The translations under genes were made by a program, and so were the position numbers. The notes under the pieces are model-generated. The model did no database searches. It was not told the DNA's origin and saw only the letters and a program-made list of their open reading frames with translations. Shown piece by piece: positions 32,304 to 41,159 of a stretch of DNA of 64,000 nucleotides; the first letter of the stretch is position 1, and the number at the start of each line of letters is the position of its first letter. The DNA comes from Nocardia sp. NBC_01503 (GTDB lineage: Bacteria > Actinomycetota > Actinomycetes > Mycobacteriales > Mycobacteriaceae). The DNA lies in contig NZ_CP109596.1 in the NCBI RefSeq assembly GCF_036327755.1, forward strand, positions 7,998,001 through 8,062,000, read 5' to 3'.

Positions 32304-33956
32304 CTAGTGAGCGGCGGGGCAGGCGTCGCGATGCCAGGACGGCGTCATACCGGCGCCATCGGTGATCAGTTGCGGGCGGCCGTCCGAGCCGAGGCGCACC
32401 GCGATACTGCGGCGCTGCTCCTCGCGCGGATCCGGATGGTCCGAACGGGTGTGGCAGCCACGGCTTTCGGTGCGTGCGGCCGCTGCGAGGAGTAGGGCGC
32501 GCGCGGTCAGGGTGAGCGCGGCGTCCTCCAGATCCCGAAGTACCGCGGCCGGGTCATCGGCCCGCACATCGGCACTCTCATCGGCTTCGCCGCCGGTGAT
32601 CAGACCGACCAGTCGCAGCACCGCGGCGCGCAGGCCGTCACCGTCACGGACGACCGCGGCGTGCTCGGACATCAACTCCTGCAACAGTTTCCGGTCCGCG
32701 CGTGGGAGCGCGGCGACTCCGGCGAACTGCCTGCCCGCGGGAATGCGCTCGGCTCGGCCGAGTCGTTCGACGGCGGCCGCGCCGGCGCGTTCGCCGACCA
32801 CCAGGCCCTCGAGGAGACTGTTGGAGGCCAGACGATTGGCACCGTGCAGTCCGGTCCTGGCGACCTCACCCGCCGCGTACAGGCCGGGAACCGTTGTGCG
32901 ACCGCTGGTATCGGTCACCACACCACCGCACTGATAGTGCGCGGCGGGTGCGATGGGGATGAGATCGACGCGCGGATCGATGCCGACGGCCAGGCAGGAG
33001 GCGGTGATGGTCGGGAAGCGCTTCTCGAAGCCCTCGACGGCGCGGCCGTCGAGGTATACGTGATCGGTGCCGAGTTCGTGCATACGCGCGGCAATGGCAC
33101 GCGACACCACATCGCGGGGTGCGAGATCGCCGCGCGGATGCACTCCGGCGGTGACCGAATTCCCTTGGGAATCCACCAGAATCGCGCCCTCACCGCGGAC
33201 GGCCTCACTGATGAGGGGCCTGCGGCCCACACCGCCCGGGGTGAACAGCACGGTGGGATGGAACTGCAGGAACTCCAGATCCGCGACCACGGCTCCGGCG
33301 CGCAGAGCCAGGGCGATACCGTCGGCGGTGGCTCCGGGCGGGTTGGTGCTGCACGCGTACAGCTGCCCGAGACCACCGGTGGCCAGGAGTACGGCGGGTG
33401 CGTGCACCATGCCGAATCCCTTGTCCGACACCGCGATAACGCCTTGCACCCCATCCGGGCCGGTCACGATCTCGACCACGGCGGCGCCGAAGAGCACCGG
33501 TAGTCCGGCCGCGTTCAAGGCCCGCTGCACCTCGGCTCCGGTGGCGTCGCCGCCCGCGTGAATGATGCGCCGGGTGCTGTGGCCGCCCTCGCGGGTGCGG
33601 GAGACCTCGCCGTCGCGACCTTGATCGAAGACCGCGCCGAGATCGGTCAGCGCGGCGACCGCGTGCTGGCCGCCCTCGACGATCGAGCGCACCGCCTCGG
33701 GATCGCAGAGTCCGGCCCCGGCGATGACGGTGTCCTGTACATGCGATTCCACCGAATCACCGTGCGGCGCGACCACTGCGATACCACCCTGCGCGTACTG
33801 CGTGGAGGTGTCGGTGGCCCCGCCCTTGCTGAGCGTGAGGACGCGCAGGCCGCGCAGTGAGGCGGTACGCGCCGCGGTCAGTCCCGCGACACCGCCGCCC
33901 ACCACCACGAGATCCGCTTCGGCCTCCCAGGTGAGGGAAATACTCACGGCTGTCAC
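32304..33956 (-). CDS. nadB: L-aspartate oxidase
   Basis: NadB oxidises L-aspartate to iminoaspartate with FAD, handing it to NadA. The 550-aa flavoprotein has the dinucleotide-binding DLVVVGGGVAGLTAA, then STQYAQGGIAVV, the substrate region EFLQFHPTVLF, SEAVRGEGAILVD and GLYAAGEVARTGLHGANRLA. The C-terminal helical domain carries SRGCHTRSDHP. The GTG at 33956 follows AAAGG. It lies between nadA (27 bases) and nadC. Confidence 0.96.
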   Translation of the reverse strand: MTAVSISLTWEAEADLVVVGGGVAGLTAARTASLRGLRVLTLSKGGATDTSTQYAQGGIAVVAPHGDSVESHVQDTVIAGAGLCDPEAVRSIVEGGQHAVAALTDLGAVFDQGRDGEVSRTREGGHSTRRIIHAGGDATGAEVQRALNAAGLPVLFGAAVVEIVTGPDGVQGVIAVSDKGFGMVHAPAVLLATGGLGQLYACSTNPPGATADGIALALRAGAVVADLEFLQFHPTVLFTPGGVGRRPLISEAVRGEGAILVDSQGNSVTAGVHPRGDLAPRDVVSRAIAARMHELGTDHVYLDGRAVEGFEKRFPTITASCLAVGIDPRVDLIPIAPAAHYQCGGVVTDTSGRTTVPGLYAAGEVARTGLHGANRLASNSLLEGLVVGERAGAAAVERLGRAERIPAGRQFAGVAALPRADRKLLQELMSEHAAVVRDGDGLRAAVLRLVGLITGGEADESADVRADDPAAVLRDLEDAALTLTARALLLAAAARTESRGCHTRSDHPDPREEQRRSIAVRLGSDGRPQLITDGAGMTPSWHRDACPAAH

Positions 33957-33983
33957 CCTTTCCGGCGAACGACCGAGCTTCGA

Positions 33984-35045
33984 CTATTCCCCGCCGCCGG
34001 GGTTGCCGATCTCGATCATGCGCTGCACCGAATTGCGAGCCAGCGCAGCGGTTTCCGGGTCCACATGCACCTCGTCGCGGTTCTCCACCAGGCAGCGGAG
34101 CAGGGCGGCAGGGGTGATCATCTTCATGTACTGGCAGGAGGCGCGGTCGTTGACCGGCTGGAAGTCGATGCCCGGGGCGGCTTTTCGCAGCTGGTGCAGC
34201 ATGCCGACCTCGGTGGCGACCAGAACCTGATTCGCTGTGCCCTTTGTGTCGCTGCGCGCCGCCGCCGCCTTCGCGGCGTCGATCATGCCGCCGGTGGACA
34301 GGATGTGCACCCGCTCGGCCGGGAACTCGCCCGCGCCCGCCAGGTAGAGAGCCGAAGTGGCGCAACCGCATTCGGGGTGCACGAAGAGTTCGGCATCCGG
34401 GTGGCTCTTGGCCTGCGCGTTGAGCTCATCGCCGTTGATACCGGCATGCACGTGGCATTCGCCCATCCAGATGTGCATGTTCTCGCGGCCGGTGATGCGC
34501 TTGACGTGCGCGCCCAGGAACTGGTCCGGCAGGAAGAGCACCTCGCGGTCCGGGTCGATGGAGGCGACCACGTCGACCGCATTGGACGAGGTGCAGCAGA
34601 TATCGGTGAGCGCCTTCACCGCGGCGGTGGTGTTCACGTACGAGACCACGACGGCGTCGGGGTGTTCGGCCTTCCACTCGCGCAGGTCGTCCGCGGTGAT
34701 GGAGTCGGCGAGCGAGCAGCCCGCGCGCTGATCCGGGATCAGCACGGTCTTTTCCGGGCTGAGGATCTTGGCGGTCTCGGCCATGAAGTGCACGCCACAG
34801 AAGACGATGGTGTCCTCGGGCGCTTCGGCGGCGATCCGGGAGAGCGCGAGGGAGTCGCCGACATGGTCGGCGATGTCCTGGATCTCGGGGAGCTGGTAGT
34901 TGTGCGCCAGGATCGTCGCATTGCGCTCACGCGCGAGTCGCTTGATCTCCTGCGCCCACTCGGGGGTGGCGTTGACGCCGGTGTACCCCGCGGGCCCGTC
35001 CACAATGCGCTCGGTGAGCGGCATCGTCGCACCTAGTGCAGCCAT
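33984..35045 (-). CDS. nadA: Quinolinate synthase
   Basis: NadA is the [4Fe-4S] enzyme that condenses iminoaspartate with dihydroxyacetone phosphate to quinolinate. The 353-aa protein has AHNYQLPEIQDIADHVGDS near residue 50 and cysteines placed for the cluster in ICCTSSNAVDVV, HPECGCATSAL and DRASCQYMKM. The ATG at 35045 is preceded by AAGGAG. It is the first gene of the operon and lies 77 bases from the divergent NrtR-type regulator, with a palindromic operator in between. Confidence 0.96.
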   Translation of the reverse strand: MAALGATMPLTERIVDGPAGYTGVNATPEWAQEIKRLARERNATILAHNYQLPEIQDIADHVGDSLALSRIAAEAPEDTIVFCGVHFMAETAKILSPEKTVLIPDQRAGCSLADSITADDLREWKAEHPDAVVVSYVNTTAAVKALTDICCTSSNAVDVVASIDPDREVLFLPDQFLGAHVKRITGRENMHIWMGECHVHAGINGDELNAQAKSHPDAELFVHPECGCATSALYLAGAGEFPAERVHILSTGGMIDAAKAAAARSDTKGTANQVLVATEVGMLHQLRKAAPGIDFQPVNDRASCQYMKMITPAALLRCLVENRDEVHVDPETAALARNSVQRMIEIGNPGGGE

Positions 35046-35099
35046 GGGATGGCTCCTTCTCTCCTGCGGTCGGCCGCTTCGCCGATTCGCATACAACCG

Positions 35100-35122
35100 G
35101 TTTTCGACTTAGAATCGAAAAC
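35100..35122. promoter_or_regulatory. Palindromic operator between nadA and the NrtR-type gene
   Basis: GTTTTCGA and TCGAAAAC form a perfect 8-bp inverted repeat around 7 bases, ending one base before the regulator's GTG start. TAGAAT (35110-35115), inside the palindrome, is a good -10 box for a leaderless regulator transcript starting at 35123. On the other strand the palindrome would sit in the -35 region of a nadA promoter with TTGTAT as a possible -10. Binding would therefore shut both directions. Confidence 0.85.
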
Positions 35123-35911
35123 GTGGCCCATCGTAGCACTGTTCACGAAACGCTCACCGCCGTGTTCCAGGTTCGCCGCTTCCCCGACAGAATCAGCGCA
35201 GGTCAAAGCGATTCAATCGGTGCGGAAGGTGGTATCGGCGGCACAAGGACCGCTGCCGCGCGCAAATCCGCGCCCACCGGACGCGGTACCGCCGAACTCG
35301 CCGTACTGCTGTGGGAACGCGCACTGGACCCCGCGATCGGCACCTGGTCACTACCCGGCGGCAAACTGCGCGACGGTGAGGACCTGGACGCCTCGGCGGC
35401 CCGCCAGCTCGCCGAGAAGGTCGATGTCCGCGAACTGACCCATCTGGAACAGGTCTGGGTATTCAGCGACCCGAATCGAGTCCCCGGCGACCGCCGTATC
35501 GCCTCGGCCTACCTCGGGCTGGTCCCCCTCACCGCCGAACCGGCCCTGCCCCCGGACACCCGCTGGCATCCGGTCTCGGCCCTGCCCGCCATGTCCTTCG
35601 ACCACGGCGGCATCGTCGAACACGCGCGCAACCGCCTGGCCGCGAAACTCTCCTACACCAATATCGCCTTCGCGCTTGCCCCCGAACGATTCACCATGTC
35701 CACCCTGCGCGAAATCTACTGCGCCGCACTCGGATACGACGTAGACACCACAAACCTCCAACGCGTTCTGACCCGCCGCGGCGTCATCACCCCCACCGGC
35801 GCCACCGCCTCCCCCGGCCGCGCCGGCGGCCGCCCCGCCGCCCTCTACCGCTTCACCGACTCCGAAATCCGCGTCACCGACGAATTCGCCGCCCTGCGCC
35901 CCCCGAGCTGA
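35123..35911 (+). CDS. nrtR: NrtR/NadR-type Nudix-related repressor of NAD synthesis
   Basis: A 262-aa regulator with an N-terminal Nudix-fold domain and a C-terminal winged helix (TMSTLREIYCAALGYDVDTTNLQRVL). The Nudix box is degenerate: in GKLRDGEDLDASAARQLAEK the catalytic R-E-x-x-E-E is replaced by R-Q-L-A-E-K, so it should bind an NAD-related ligand without hydrolysing it, as NrtR does. The GTG start directly follows the operator, implying leaderless translation. It is divergent from nadA-nadB-nadC, the expected targets. The homologous gene has the same position in mycobacteria. Confidence 0.88.
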   Translation: MAHRSTVHETLTAVFQVRRFPDRISAGQSDSIGAEGGIGGTRTAAARKSAPTGRGTAELAVLLWERALDPAIGTWSLPGGKLRDGEDLDASAARQLAEKVDVRELTHLEQVWVFSDPNRVPGDRRIASAYLGLVPLTAEPALPPDTRWHPVSALPAMSFDHGGIVEHARNRLAAKLSYTNIAFALAPERFTMSTLREIYCAALGYDVDTTNLQRVLTRRGVITPTGATASPGRAGGRPAALYRFTDSEIRVTDEFAALRPPS

Positions 35912-35923
35912 CGGACGATCCTG

Positions 35924-36277
35924 TCAGTAGTACTGAACCAGGCAGAATTCATGGCCTTCCGGATCGGTCATGACAACGACCACGCCTTCGGCATAGTCGT
36001 GTCGTTCTCCGGTGAACCGACCACCGAGCGCGATGACCTGGGCGATACCCGCCTCGATGTCAGCAACGGCGACATCGAGGTGCAGGCGCACCTTGCCGCG
36101 CTTGCGCGCGGTCACAGGTTGAAAAACGAGGCGAGGCAGCGCATCGCCGGCATGCCCGAGGTAGACCCAACCGGGCTCGGACGCCCCACGCGGACGGTCC
36201 AGCAGCACACTCCAAAAGGTCGCCACCCGTTCGACATCGACACAGTCGACGGTCACTCCGACCCAGCGATTCGCCAT
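35924..36277 (-). CDS. VOC-superfamily (glyoxalase-like) protein
   Basis: A 117-aa single VOC domain: VGVTVDCVDVERVATFWSVL opens it, KVRLHLDVAVADIEAGIAQV follows, and VVMTDPEGHEFCLVQ ends it with a conserved metal-site Glu/His context. GGAGG lies 8 bases before the ATG at 36277. Members act as isomerases, thiol transferases or ligand-binding resistance proteins; none can be singled out. Two relatives lie at 46020 and 46465. It marks the left edge of the accessory block. Confidence 0.85.
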   Translation of the reverse strand: MANRWVGVTVDCVDVERVATFWSVLLDRPRGASEPGWVYLGHAGDALPRLVFQPVTARKRGKVRLHLDVAVADIEAGIAQVIALGGRFTGERHDYAEGVVVVMTDPEGHEFCLVQYY

Positions 36278-36355
36278 ATCGCGGTCCTCCCCTTGTTGTC
36301 GACGACCGCGGCTCGGGACGGCGAATGCTGAACGGCCCTTCCTTCGCATGATTGG

Positions 36356-36838
36356 ATGCATCGTGTTGTGGAGGTTTCGGAACTGACGATCGGGAGCGCG
36401 ATGCCAGTCGAGATTCGTGAGCATTTCGGCCGCAATCGGTATCCGGGCAGGGTGGTGGGGTTCCGGTCCTCGAGGCCGGGCCATCTCGAAGCGCTCACCA
36501 TGTTGACCGGACGCAGCGCCGCGTCCAAAGCCCGTGTGCTCGAACCGATCCGGCACGGCAATATCGTACTTCGGACCCGCGCACCGTTCGATACCCGCGC
36601 CGGAGATGTCCGCGACTGGATCATGTTGTCCACCTACCGGTCCGACGGAATGGCGATCGAGCCGAATTACGAGTTCACCAGGGTCGTGTTCGATACCGCC
36701 GATCCCCTCACCGAAATGTGGGAGGCTGCCGATCCGAATTATCGAGTCGCTGCCGCTTCGGTCACCTTCGACAATGGCACGGCGACAACGAGAGTCGTGT
36801 CCCCCGAAGGTGCCATTCCGACCAGCGAAAGGGAGTGA
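36356..36838 (+). CDS. Hypothetical protein
   Basis: A 160-aa soluble protein without recognised domain. Readable blocks are LTMLTGRSAASKARVLEPIR, FDTRAGDVRDWIMLSTYRSD and PLTEMWEAADPNYRVAAASV, which look like a real alpha+beta protein. No ribosome site is seen before the ATG at 36356; MPVEIREHFG at 36401 is another possible start. It is divergent from the VOC gene, with 78 bases between. Confidence 0.6.
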   Translation: MHRVVEVSELTIGSAMPVEIREHFGRNRYPGRVVGFRSSRPGHLEALTMLTGRSAASKARVLEPIRHGNIVLRTRAPFDTRAGDVRDWIMLSTYRSDGMAIEPNYEFTRVVFDTADPLTEMWEAADPNYRVAAASVTFDNGTATTRVVSPEGAIPTSERE

Positions 36839-36887
36839 AGTCCCACTCGACCCCATCGTTCTTCGTCTCCGTGGAGCACCGGGTGTG

Positions 36888-37097
36888 TTACCAGATGTTC
36901 CATGTCGTTCGCAGGGAGGTGGGGTTGCGGGAGCTCCTCAGAGTGCTGGATTCACTCTCCAAACGTACGACGCGCCTGTCGAAATAGGCTTTGGCTGAGC
37001 ATGTTTCGGCGTCGCAGGCAGCGTGAGCGACTCGGCCTCGTCGTGCTACTTCGAGGTTCATTACCGGGTAGTCCGGCGGCTCGTGGCTCAGGGCCAT
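36888..37097 (-). CDS. Small cysteine-containing protein of the XRE/DUF397 neighbourhood (second of two)
   Basis: A 69-aa frame starting MALSHEPPDYPVMNLEVARR and containing two cysteines in HAACDAETCSAKAYFDRR. GAGGAAG overlaps the stop of the upstream small gene and lies 7 bases before this ATG, so the two are translationally coupled. No family name is known to me. Confidence 0.55.
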   Translation of the reverse strand: MALSHEPPDYPVMNLEVARRGRVAHAACDAETCSAKAYFDRRVVRLESESSTLRSSRNPTSLRTTWNIW

Positions 37098-37101
37098 GGG
37101 G

Positions 37102-37287
37102 TCACTTCCTCTTCGAGGTCGAAGGATTGGCCACCAACAGTCGAGCCTCGACCAATCTTGCGATTGCTTGGCGTTTCCTGGGGCACGCCAACATCGCGCA
37201 GTATTCGTGTGCTCGCATAGCCTCCCGCGCGTCGGCGAAGGTCATCACAGCGACGGGCTGATGGTTCTCAATTGCAGTGCCTGACAT
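37102..37287 (-). CDS. Small cysteine-containing protein of the XRE/DUF397 neighbourhood (first of two)
   Basis: A 61-aa frame with a compact helical core: MTFADAREAMRAHEYCAMLA, then CPRKRQAIARLVEARLLVAN and a basic tail. The Cys-x4-Cys spacing and the Arg/Lys pair are typical of small actinobacterial proteins of unknown role that, as I recall, can lie near XRE/DUF397 genes. It is divergent from the XRE gene (37477), and the 189-bp gap between them should hold both promoters. Confidence 0.55.
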   Translation of the reverse strand: MSGTAIENHQPVAVMTFADAREAMRAHEYCAMLACPRKRQAIARLVEARLLVANPSTSKRK

Positions 37288-37476
37288 CGGGTTTCACTTC
37301 CCATCGGTCGGTTTTGGCGTGGTGAATCAAGTAGACACCCGCGTACGCGAAACTGGATATGCCAATTCGCCGATTCTGAGTGATTTACCTCAGACTTTCT
37401 GTACGGTCACCTCTATCTGAAGACAGCCACTTGATGGCATCCAGAAACCGGGTCACTGCATAGTGAGGCTAACGAC

Positions 37477-38370
37477 ATGAGCGTTACCGGGAGCACCCTT
37501 GCGCGTCGTGCGTTCGGGCGGGAGTTGCGCCGACTGCGAACAACCAAGAACATCCAAATGTCCGAAGCGGCAAGGGCCGCAGAGACTTCCCCGCAATCCA
37601 TCAGCCGTACGGAGGACGGCGTCTTTACGCGGCTCACCTCATTTCAGGTCAACGCCCTGTGCGATATGTACGGCGCGAACGACGACGAACGGAAGATGCT
37701 GCTGGCGCTACTCCAGGAGGTTCGGTCCTCGCGTGAGCGCGGCGGCGGCTGGTGGCGGGCATACGCCGATGCCCAGATCGCCACCGGGTTCGACCACTTC
37801 CTGTCCCTGGAGGAATCCGCAAATCGGTTCACCGCGTGGAAGATCGGCGTCCTGCCCGGAATGCTGCAGACCTCCGAGTACCGCCGGGCGCTGGCATGGT
37901 CCGAAATACCGCCGCTGACCGCAGAGGCCATCGAAGGCCGAATCGAACTGGCCACGCGCAGGCAACTTCGCTTGGAAGACCCGGACTTCTCGATGATCGC
38001 GCTGCTCTCCGAGGCGGTACTGAGAGAGCAGGTCGGCGGGCGGTCCGTGATGGGTCGGCAGTTGGCGCATCTCGCTGAAGTGACTGAACTGCAAAATGTT
38101 TCACTGCGCGTAGTCCCATTCACCGCCCCGCGGCATCTGGGCATTCTGGTTGGATCGTTCAGCCTTCTCGAGTTCCCGGAACTCCCGCAGTCGAAGCTGA
38201 CCAACCCGCCGATCGTCTATGTCGAAGAGTATGCGGGTGATCTCTACCTGGAACGCGAGGCTGAAGTGCGGCGATATCGGGATGCGCTGCGCGAGATCGG
38301 GCAGGTAGCGTTGGACGAAGTTCGGTCCAGGCAAATGATCCTGGCAGCAGCAAAGGAGCTCGGCGAGTGA
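37477..38370 (+). CDS. XRE-family regulator with DUF5753 domain
   Basis: A 297-aa protein. Residues ~8-65 are a helix-turn-helix (FGRELRRLRTTKNIQMSEAA, then AETSPQSISRTEDG), and residues ~95-285 are the DUF5753 domain (LEESANRFTAWKIGVLPGML, QTSEYRRALAWS, then RRQLRLEDPDFSMIALLSEA). This class belongs to the WhiJ/AbaA-orfA-type regulators that partner with a small DUF397 protein in Streptomyces and relatives. The stop overlaps the DUF397 start (GTGA). Confidence 0.94.
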   Translation: MSVTGSTLARRAFGRELRRLRTTKNIQMSEAARAAETSPQSISRTEDGVFTRLTSFQVNALCDMYGANDDERKMLLALLQEVRSSRERGGGWWRAYADAQIATGFDHFLSLEESANRFTAWKIGVLPGMLQTSEYRRALAWSEIPPLTAEAIEGRIELATRRQLRLEDPDFSMIALLSEAVLREQVGGRSVMGRQLAHLAEVTELQNVSLRVVPFTAPRHLGILVGSFSLLEFPELPQSKLTNPPIVYVEEYAGDLYLEREAEVRRYRDALREIGQVALDEVRSRQMILAAAKELGE

Positions 38371-38576
38371 ACATCGACCTTTCCGGAGCCAACTGGTTCA
38401 AGTCCACCCGGAGCGGATCGGGCAAGGATTGCGTGGAAGCCGCGCATTTGAACGGGGGCGCGGTCGGAGTACGAGACTCGAAACTCGGTGACGCCAGCCC
38501 GGTCCTGGTTTTCCCTCCGGACGCGTGGGACAACTTCAACGACGCGATCAAAACGGGCTGGTTCGACCAGCCCTGA
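38367..38576 (+). CDS. DUF397 partner protein
   Basis: A 69-aa protein with the standard DUF397 order: ANWFKSTRSGSGKDCVEAAH, VGVRDSKLGDASPVLVFPPD and AWDNFNDAIKTGWFD. DUF397 proteins are thought to counteract the adjacent XRE/DUF5753 repressor, a pairing with antitoxin-like or developmental roles. The GTG start overlaps the regulator's stop, so the two are made together. Confidence 0.94.
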   Translation: MNIDLSGANWFKSTRSGSGKDCVEAAHLNGGAVGVRDSKLGDASPVLVFPPDAWDNFNDAIKTGWFDQP

Positions 38577-38606
38577 CCGTCCCCCAACAGCTGTTATCGG
38601 AGATCC

Positions 38607-39491
38607 TCAGCGGCCCGCCCGCAGTATGCGGACCGGGCGAAGTGCCTGGGGCGGTTCGCCTTCGAAGTCCGCGGATCCGTCGAGGTACCCGGTGATGAGG
38701 TCCGTGGCGGGGCGGTCGTCGATGTCGGTGAAGCCGAGTTCGCGCAGCTGTGCGGCGAGGTCGTCAGGAGCGAAGTAGCTGAACCAGGGTTCGCCGACAG
38801 CTGCCGCGTGCTGGGCGCGCGCCTGCAATTGGGCGCGATCTTCGTCGGCGTCTGCCAGGTAGTCGAAGATCACCTCGGCCGACTCGGATTGGCCCGCAAT
38901 GTATTCCAGGGTGGCGCGGGCGGCGTCCGGGGTCAGATAGAAGACGACACCGAGCCAGACGAAGACAGCCGGATCGGTCCGGTTGAATCCGGCGGACTCC
39001 AATCGTGTTGCCAGCGTGTCGGTTTCGAAGTCGACCGGAACGAACGTCAACCGCTCGGGCAGGTCGATACCGGAGGCGGCGAGGCGCTGGTGTTTCCACT
39101 CTTGGGTAGCGGGATGGTCGACTTCGAATACACGCAGGCCGGGATGCGGGTTGCGGTAGGCGAAGGTATCCAGGCCCGCGCCCAGGATCACGACCTGCCG
39201 AACTCCGGCAGCGACGGCTTCGGCCACGCGATCCTCGGCGAAACGGGCACGAGCGGCGAAGAACAGGCGGCGCGGCCGATCACTGACGCCCAGCCGCAGG
39301 ATTCCCGAGTCGACATCACTATCGGGAAGATCCGCCGCGGGCCGACCGAATTCGGCCAGCTCATCCACGGTCACACCCAGCAGGCGCGCTGCCAGCGGAT
39401 CGGTGAGAATCCTTGGCCGGTCAGCGATTTGATGATAGGCACGGGCATAGGCCGTCACGAGCGCCGTCCGACTGGGTCCCTGATTCTCCAT
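38607..39491 (-). CDS. Class I SAM-dependent methyltransferase, LCMT-like
   Basis: A 294-aa protein of the leucine-carboxyl-methyltransferase-like family (PF04072/TIGR00027) that is greatly expanded in mycobacteria and Nocardia. It starts with SRTALVTAYARAYHQ and has the SAM-binding VVILGAGLDTFAYR, then FEVDHPATQEWKHQRL, FVPVDFETD and WLGVVFYL. Natural substrates are unknown; O-methylation of lipids or small molecules is often proposed. The start is uncertain: 39491 (MENQGPSRT) or 39509. Confidence 0.9.
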   Translation of the reverse strand: MENQGPSRTALVTAYARAYHQIADRPRILTDPLAARLLGVTVDELAEFGRPAADLPDSDVDSGILRLGVSDRPRRLFFAARARFAEDRVAEAVAAGVRQVVILGAGLDTFAYRNPHPGLRVFEVDHPATQEWKHQRLAASGIDLPERLTFVPVDFETDTLATRLESAGFNRTDPAVFVWLGVVFYLTPDAARATLEYIAGQSESAEVIFDYLADADEDRAQLQARAQHAAAVGEPWFSYFAPDDLAAQLRELGFTDIDDRPATDLITGYLDGSADFEGEPPQALRPVRILRAGR

Positions 39492-39765
39492 ACTCGAGAC
39501 GCTACTCATGAAGATGGCACGAGCACCGTGAACTCGGTCATACATCGTCGACATACGCTCCGAGAGCCGAACTCATCGCACGGCCAGGCAAGCCGAAGTG
39601 CGGATACCAGTCCTCCGCTAATCTCGGCTATCGTGCCAACACCTTTTCCCTTGGTCGATCCGTACGCCTGGCGTGGTTGGCGGAGCTGCTGAAAGTCGAT
39701 GTGTCGCAAATCCGTTCGTATGGCGAGGGCTGACGGGCCTATCCAGCCATGAGAGCATTGGGGAC

Positions 39766-40584
39766 GTGACCGAACACCTGCGAGCCATCGCCGCCGACAA
39801 CGAGCGGATCATCGCAGCCGGCGGTTACCGGACGCCCGGCGGACACTATGTGTCGTTGACATCGAGGGTGCGGGCCGCCGTCCAGGGCACTCGGATGTAC
39901 GGTCCCGAACCGGTCCCGATCATCACCCGCGGCGAGGCCACCACCGTCATCTCGGTGACCGGGGAGAGCAGCCTCGCCGCGGCGCGCCGAATGCTCGACA
40001 CCGATCCGGAGCCGGTCGCCGTCCTGAATTTCGCGTCCGCCCGCAATCCCGGCGGCCATTACCTCGCTGGCGCTCGCACCCAAGAGGAAGCCCTGTGCCG
40101 AGCGTCGGCGCTGTACACCACGCTGCTGGCCGTGCCGCAATACTACGAGCATCACCGCGGCACACCGGACCCGTTCTACAGCGACCGCGTGATCCTGTCT
40201 CCCGCCGTGCCCGTCTTCCGCGACGACACGGGCATCCTGCTCGACGACCCCTATACGGTCGGCTTCCTCACCTGCCCGGCACCCCGAACCAACGTGATCG
40301 CGCAGGAGCTACCGGGCGAGGCGTATCGAGTTCCCGAGGTGCTGGCCACGCGTGCCGAGCGCATTCTCGAAACAGCCGTCGACTACCGGCGTTTGGTGCT
40401 GGGAGCCTGGGGCTGCGGCGCCTACGGCAACGACCCGGGCATGGTGGCCGGTGTCTTCCATGCACTGCTGGCCGATGGTGGGCGGTTCAACGGGCACTTC
40501 GACGAGATCACTTTCGCAATACTGGACCGGACTGCCGGCGAGACCACCCGCACCGCCTTCCGAACCGTCCTCGCGGCAGCGTAG
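39766..40584 (+). CDS. Bacterial-type poly(ADP-ribose) glycohydrolase-like protein (TIGR02452)
   Basis: A 272-aa protein with the microbial PARG layout. The N-terminal part is helical; then comes the macrodomain signature VAVLNFASARNPGGHYLAGA followed by RTQEEALCR, which supplies the catalytic QEE glutamates. GAWGCGAYGNDPGMVAGVFH is the second ADP-ribose-binding segment. It should remove ADP-ribose from protein or nucleic acid. GGGGAC precedes the GTG at 39766. No partner ADP-ribosyltransferase is recognised nearby. Confidence 0.9.
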   Translation: MTEHLRAIAADNERIIAAGGYRTPGGHYVSLTSRVRAAVQGTRMYGPEPVPIITRGEATTVISVTGESSLAAARRMLDTDPEPVAVLNFASARNPGGHYLAGARTQEEALCRASALYTTLLAVPQYYEHHRGTPDPFYSDRVILSPAVPVFRDDTGILLDDPYTVGFLTCPAPRTNVIAQELPGEAYRVPEVLATRAERILETAVDYRRLVLGAWGCGAYGNDPGMVAGVFHALLADGGRFNGHFDEITFAILDRTAGETTRTAFRTVLAAA

Positions 40585-40770
40585 GGACTGTGGACACCGG
40601 ATGCGGATTTCGGCGGCTGGATGCACTGCCGTGCGGCCGACTGCCACCAGTGCTGGCACGAATGGCCGCGGCTGACCACCACGAAGTCGAACACTGGCTG
40701 ACAGGAACGTCCTCTCCTGCCGCGTGGCGCGCGGTTCGAAGCGGCCATGCGGCATTACGGAGGTCAGACG

Positions 40771-41112
40771 ATGACCATCGGGATCGGCGTGATCCTCGGC
40801 GCCTTGTTCGTTGCCATCGCGATCGCAACTCTTGCGCTGGCGTTTCCGACCAGCCGAGGAGAGTCACTCCGACGGGTACTCGCCGCAGGAGGACTGGCGG
40901 TAGGCCTCATCGGCATCGTCCTCGTGCTCACGGCCCAGGCAGCGGCCGAAACCAAGATCGCATTGGCATCCATGCATGTCGTGGCCGACAGCAGCCTTGC
41001 CGGGGCACGCCGAGCGTTCCGCTGGATGCGGGGCGGATCGGTTCGGGCGCACCATCATTCGACGGCCGCCGCACCAGCGCCGGTACCCGCCACGTGGGGT
41101 CCAGTGGCGTAA
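40771..41112 (+). CDS. Small two-helix membrane protein
   Basis: A 113-aa protein with hydrophobic helices at about residues 2-25 and 37-62, then a short His/Ala/Pro-rich tail. A strong GGAGG lies 7 bases before the ATG, which is the main reason to believe it. No family is recognised. It follows the PARG-like gene by 186 bases on the same strand. Confidence 0.6.
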   Translation: MTIGIGVILGALFVAIAIATLALAFPTSRGESLRRVLAAGGLAVGLIGIVLVLTAQAAAETKIALASMHVVADSSLAGARRAFRWMRGGSVRAHHHSTAAAPAPVPATWGPVA

Positions 41113-41159
41113 CGCGAATTGACGCCCGGCGGAGTTCGGCGACCTCATTTACGATCTTC

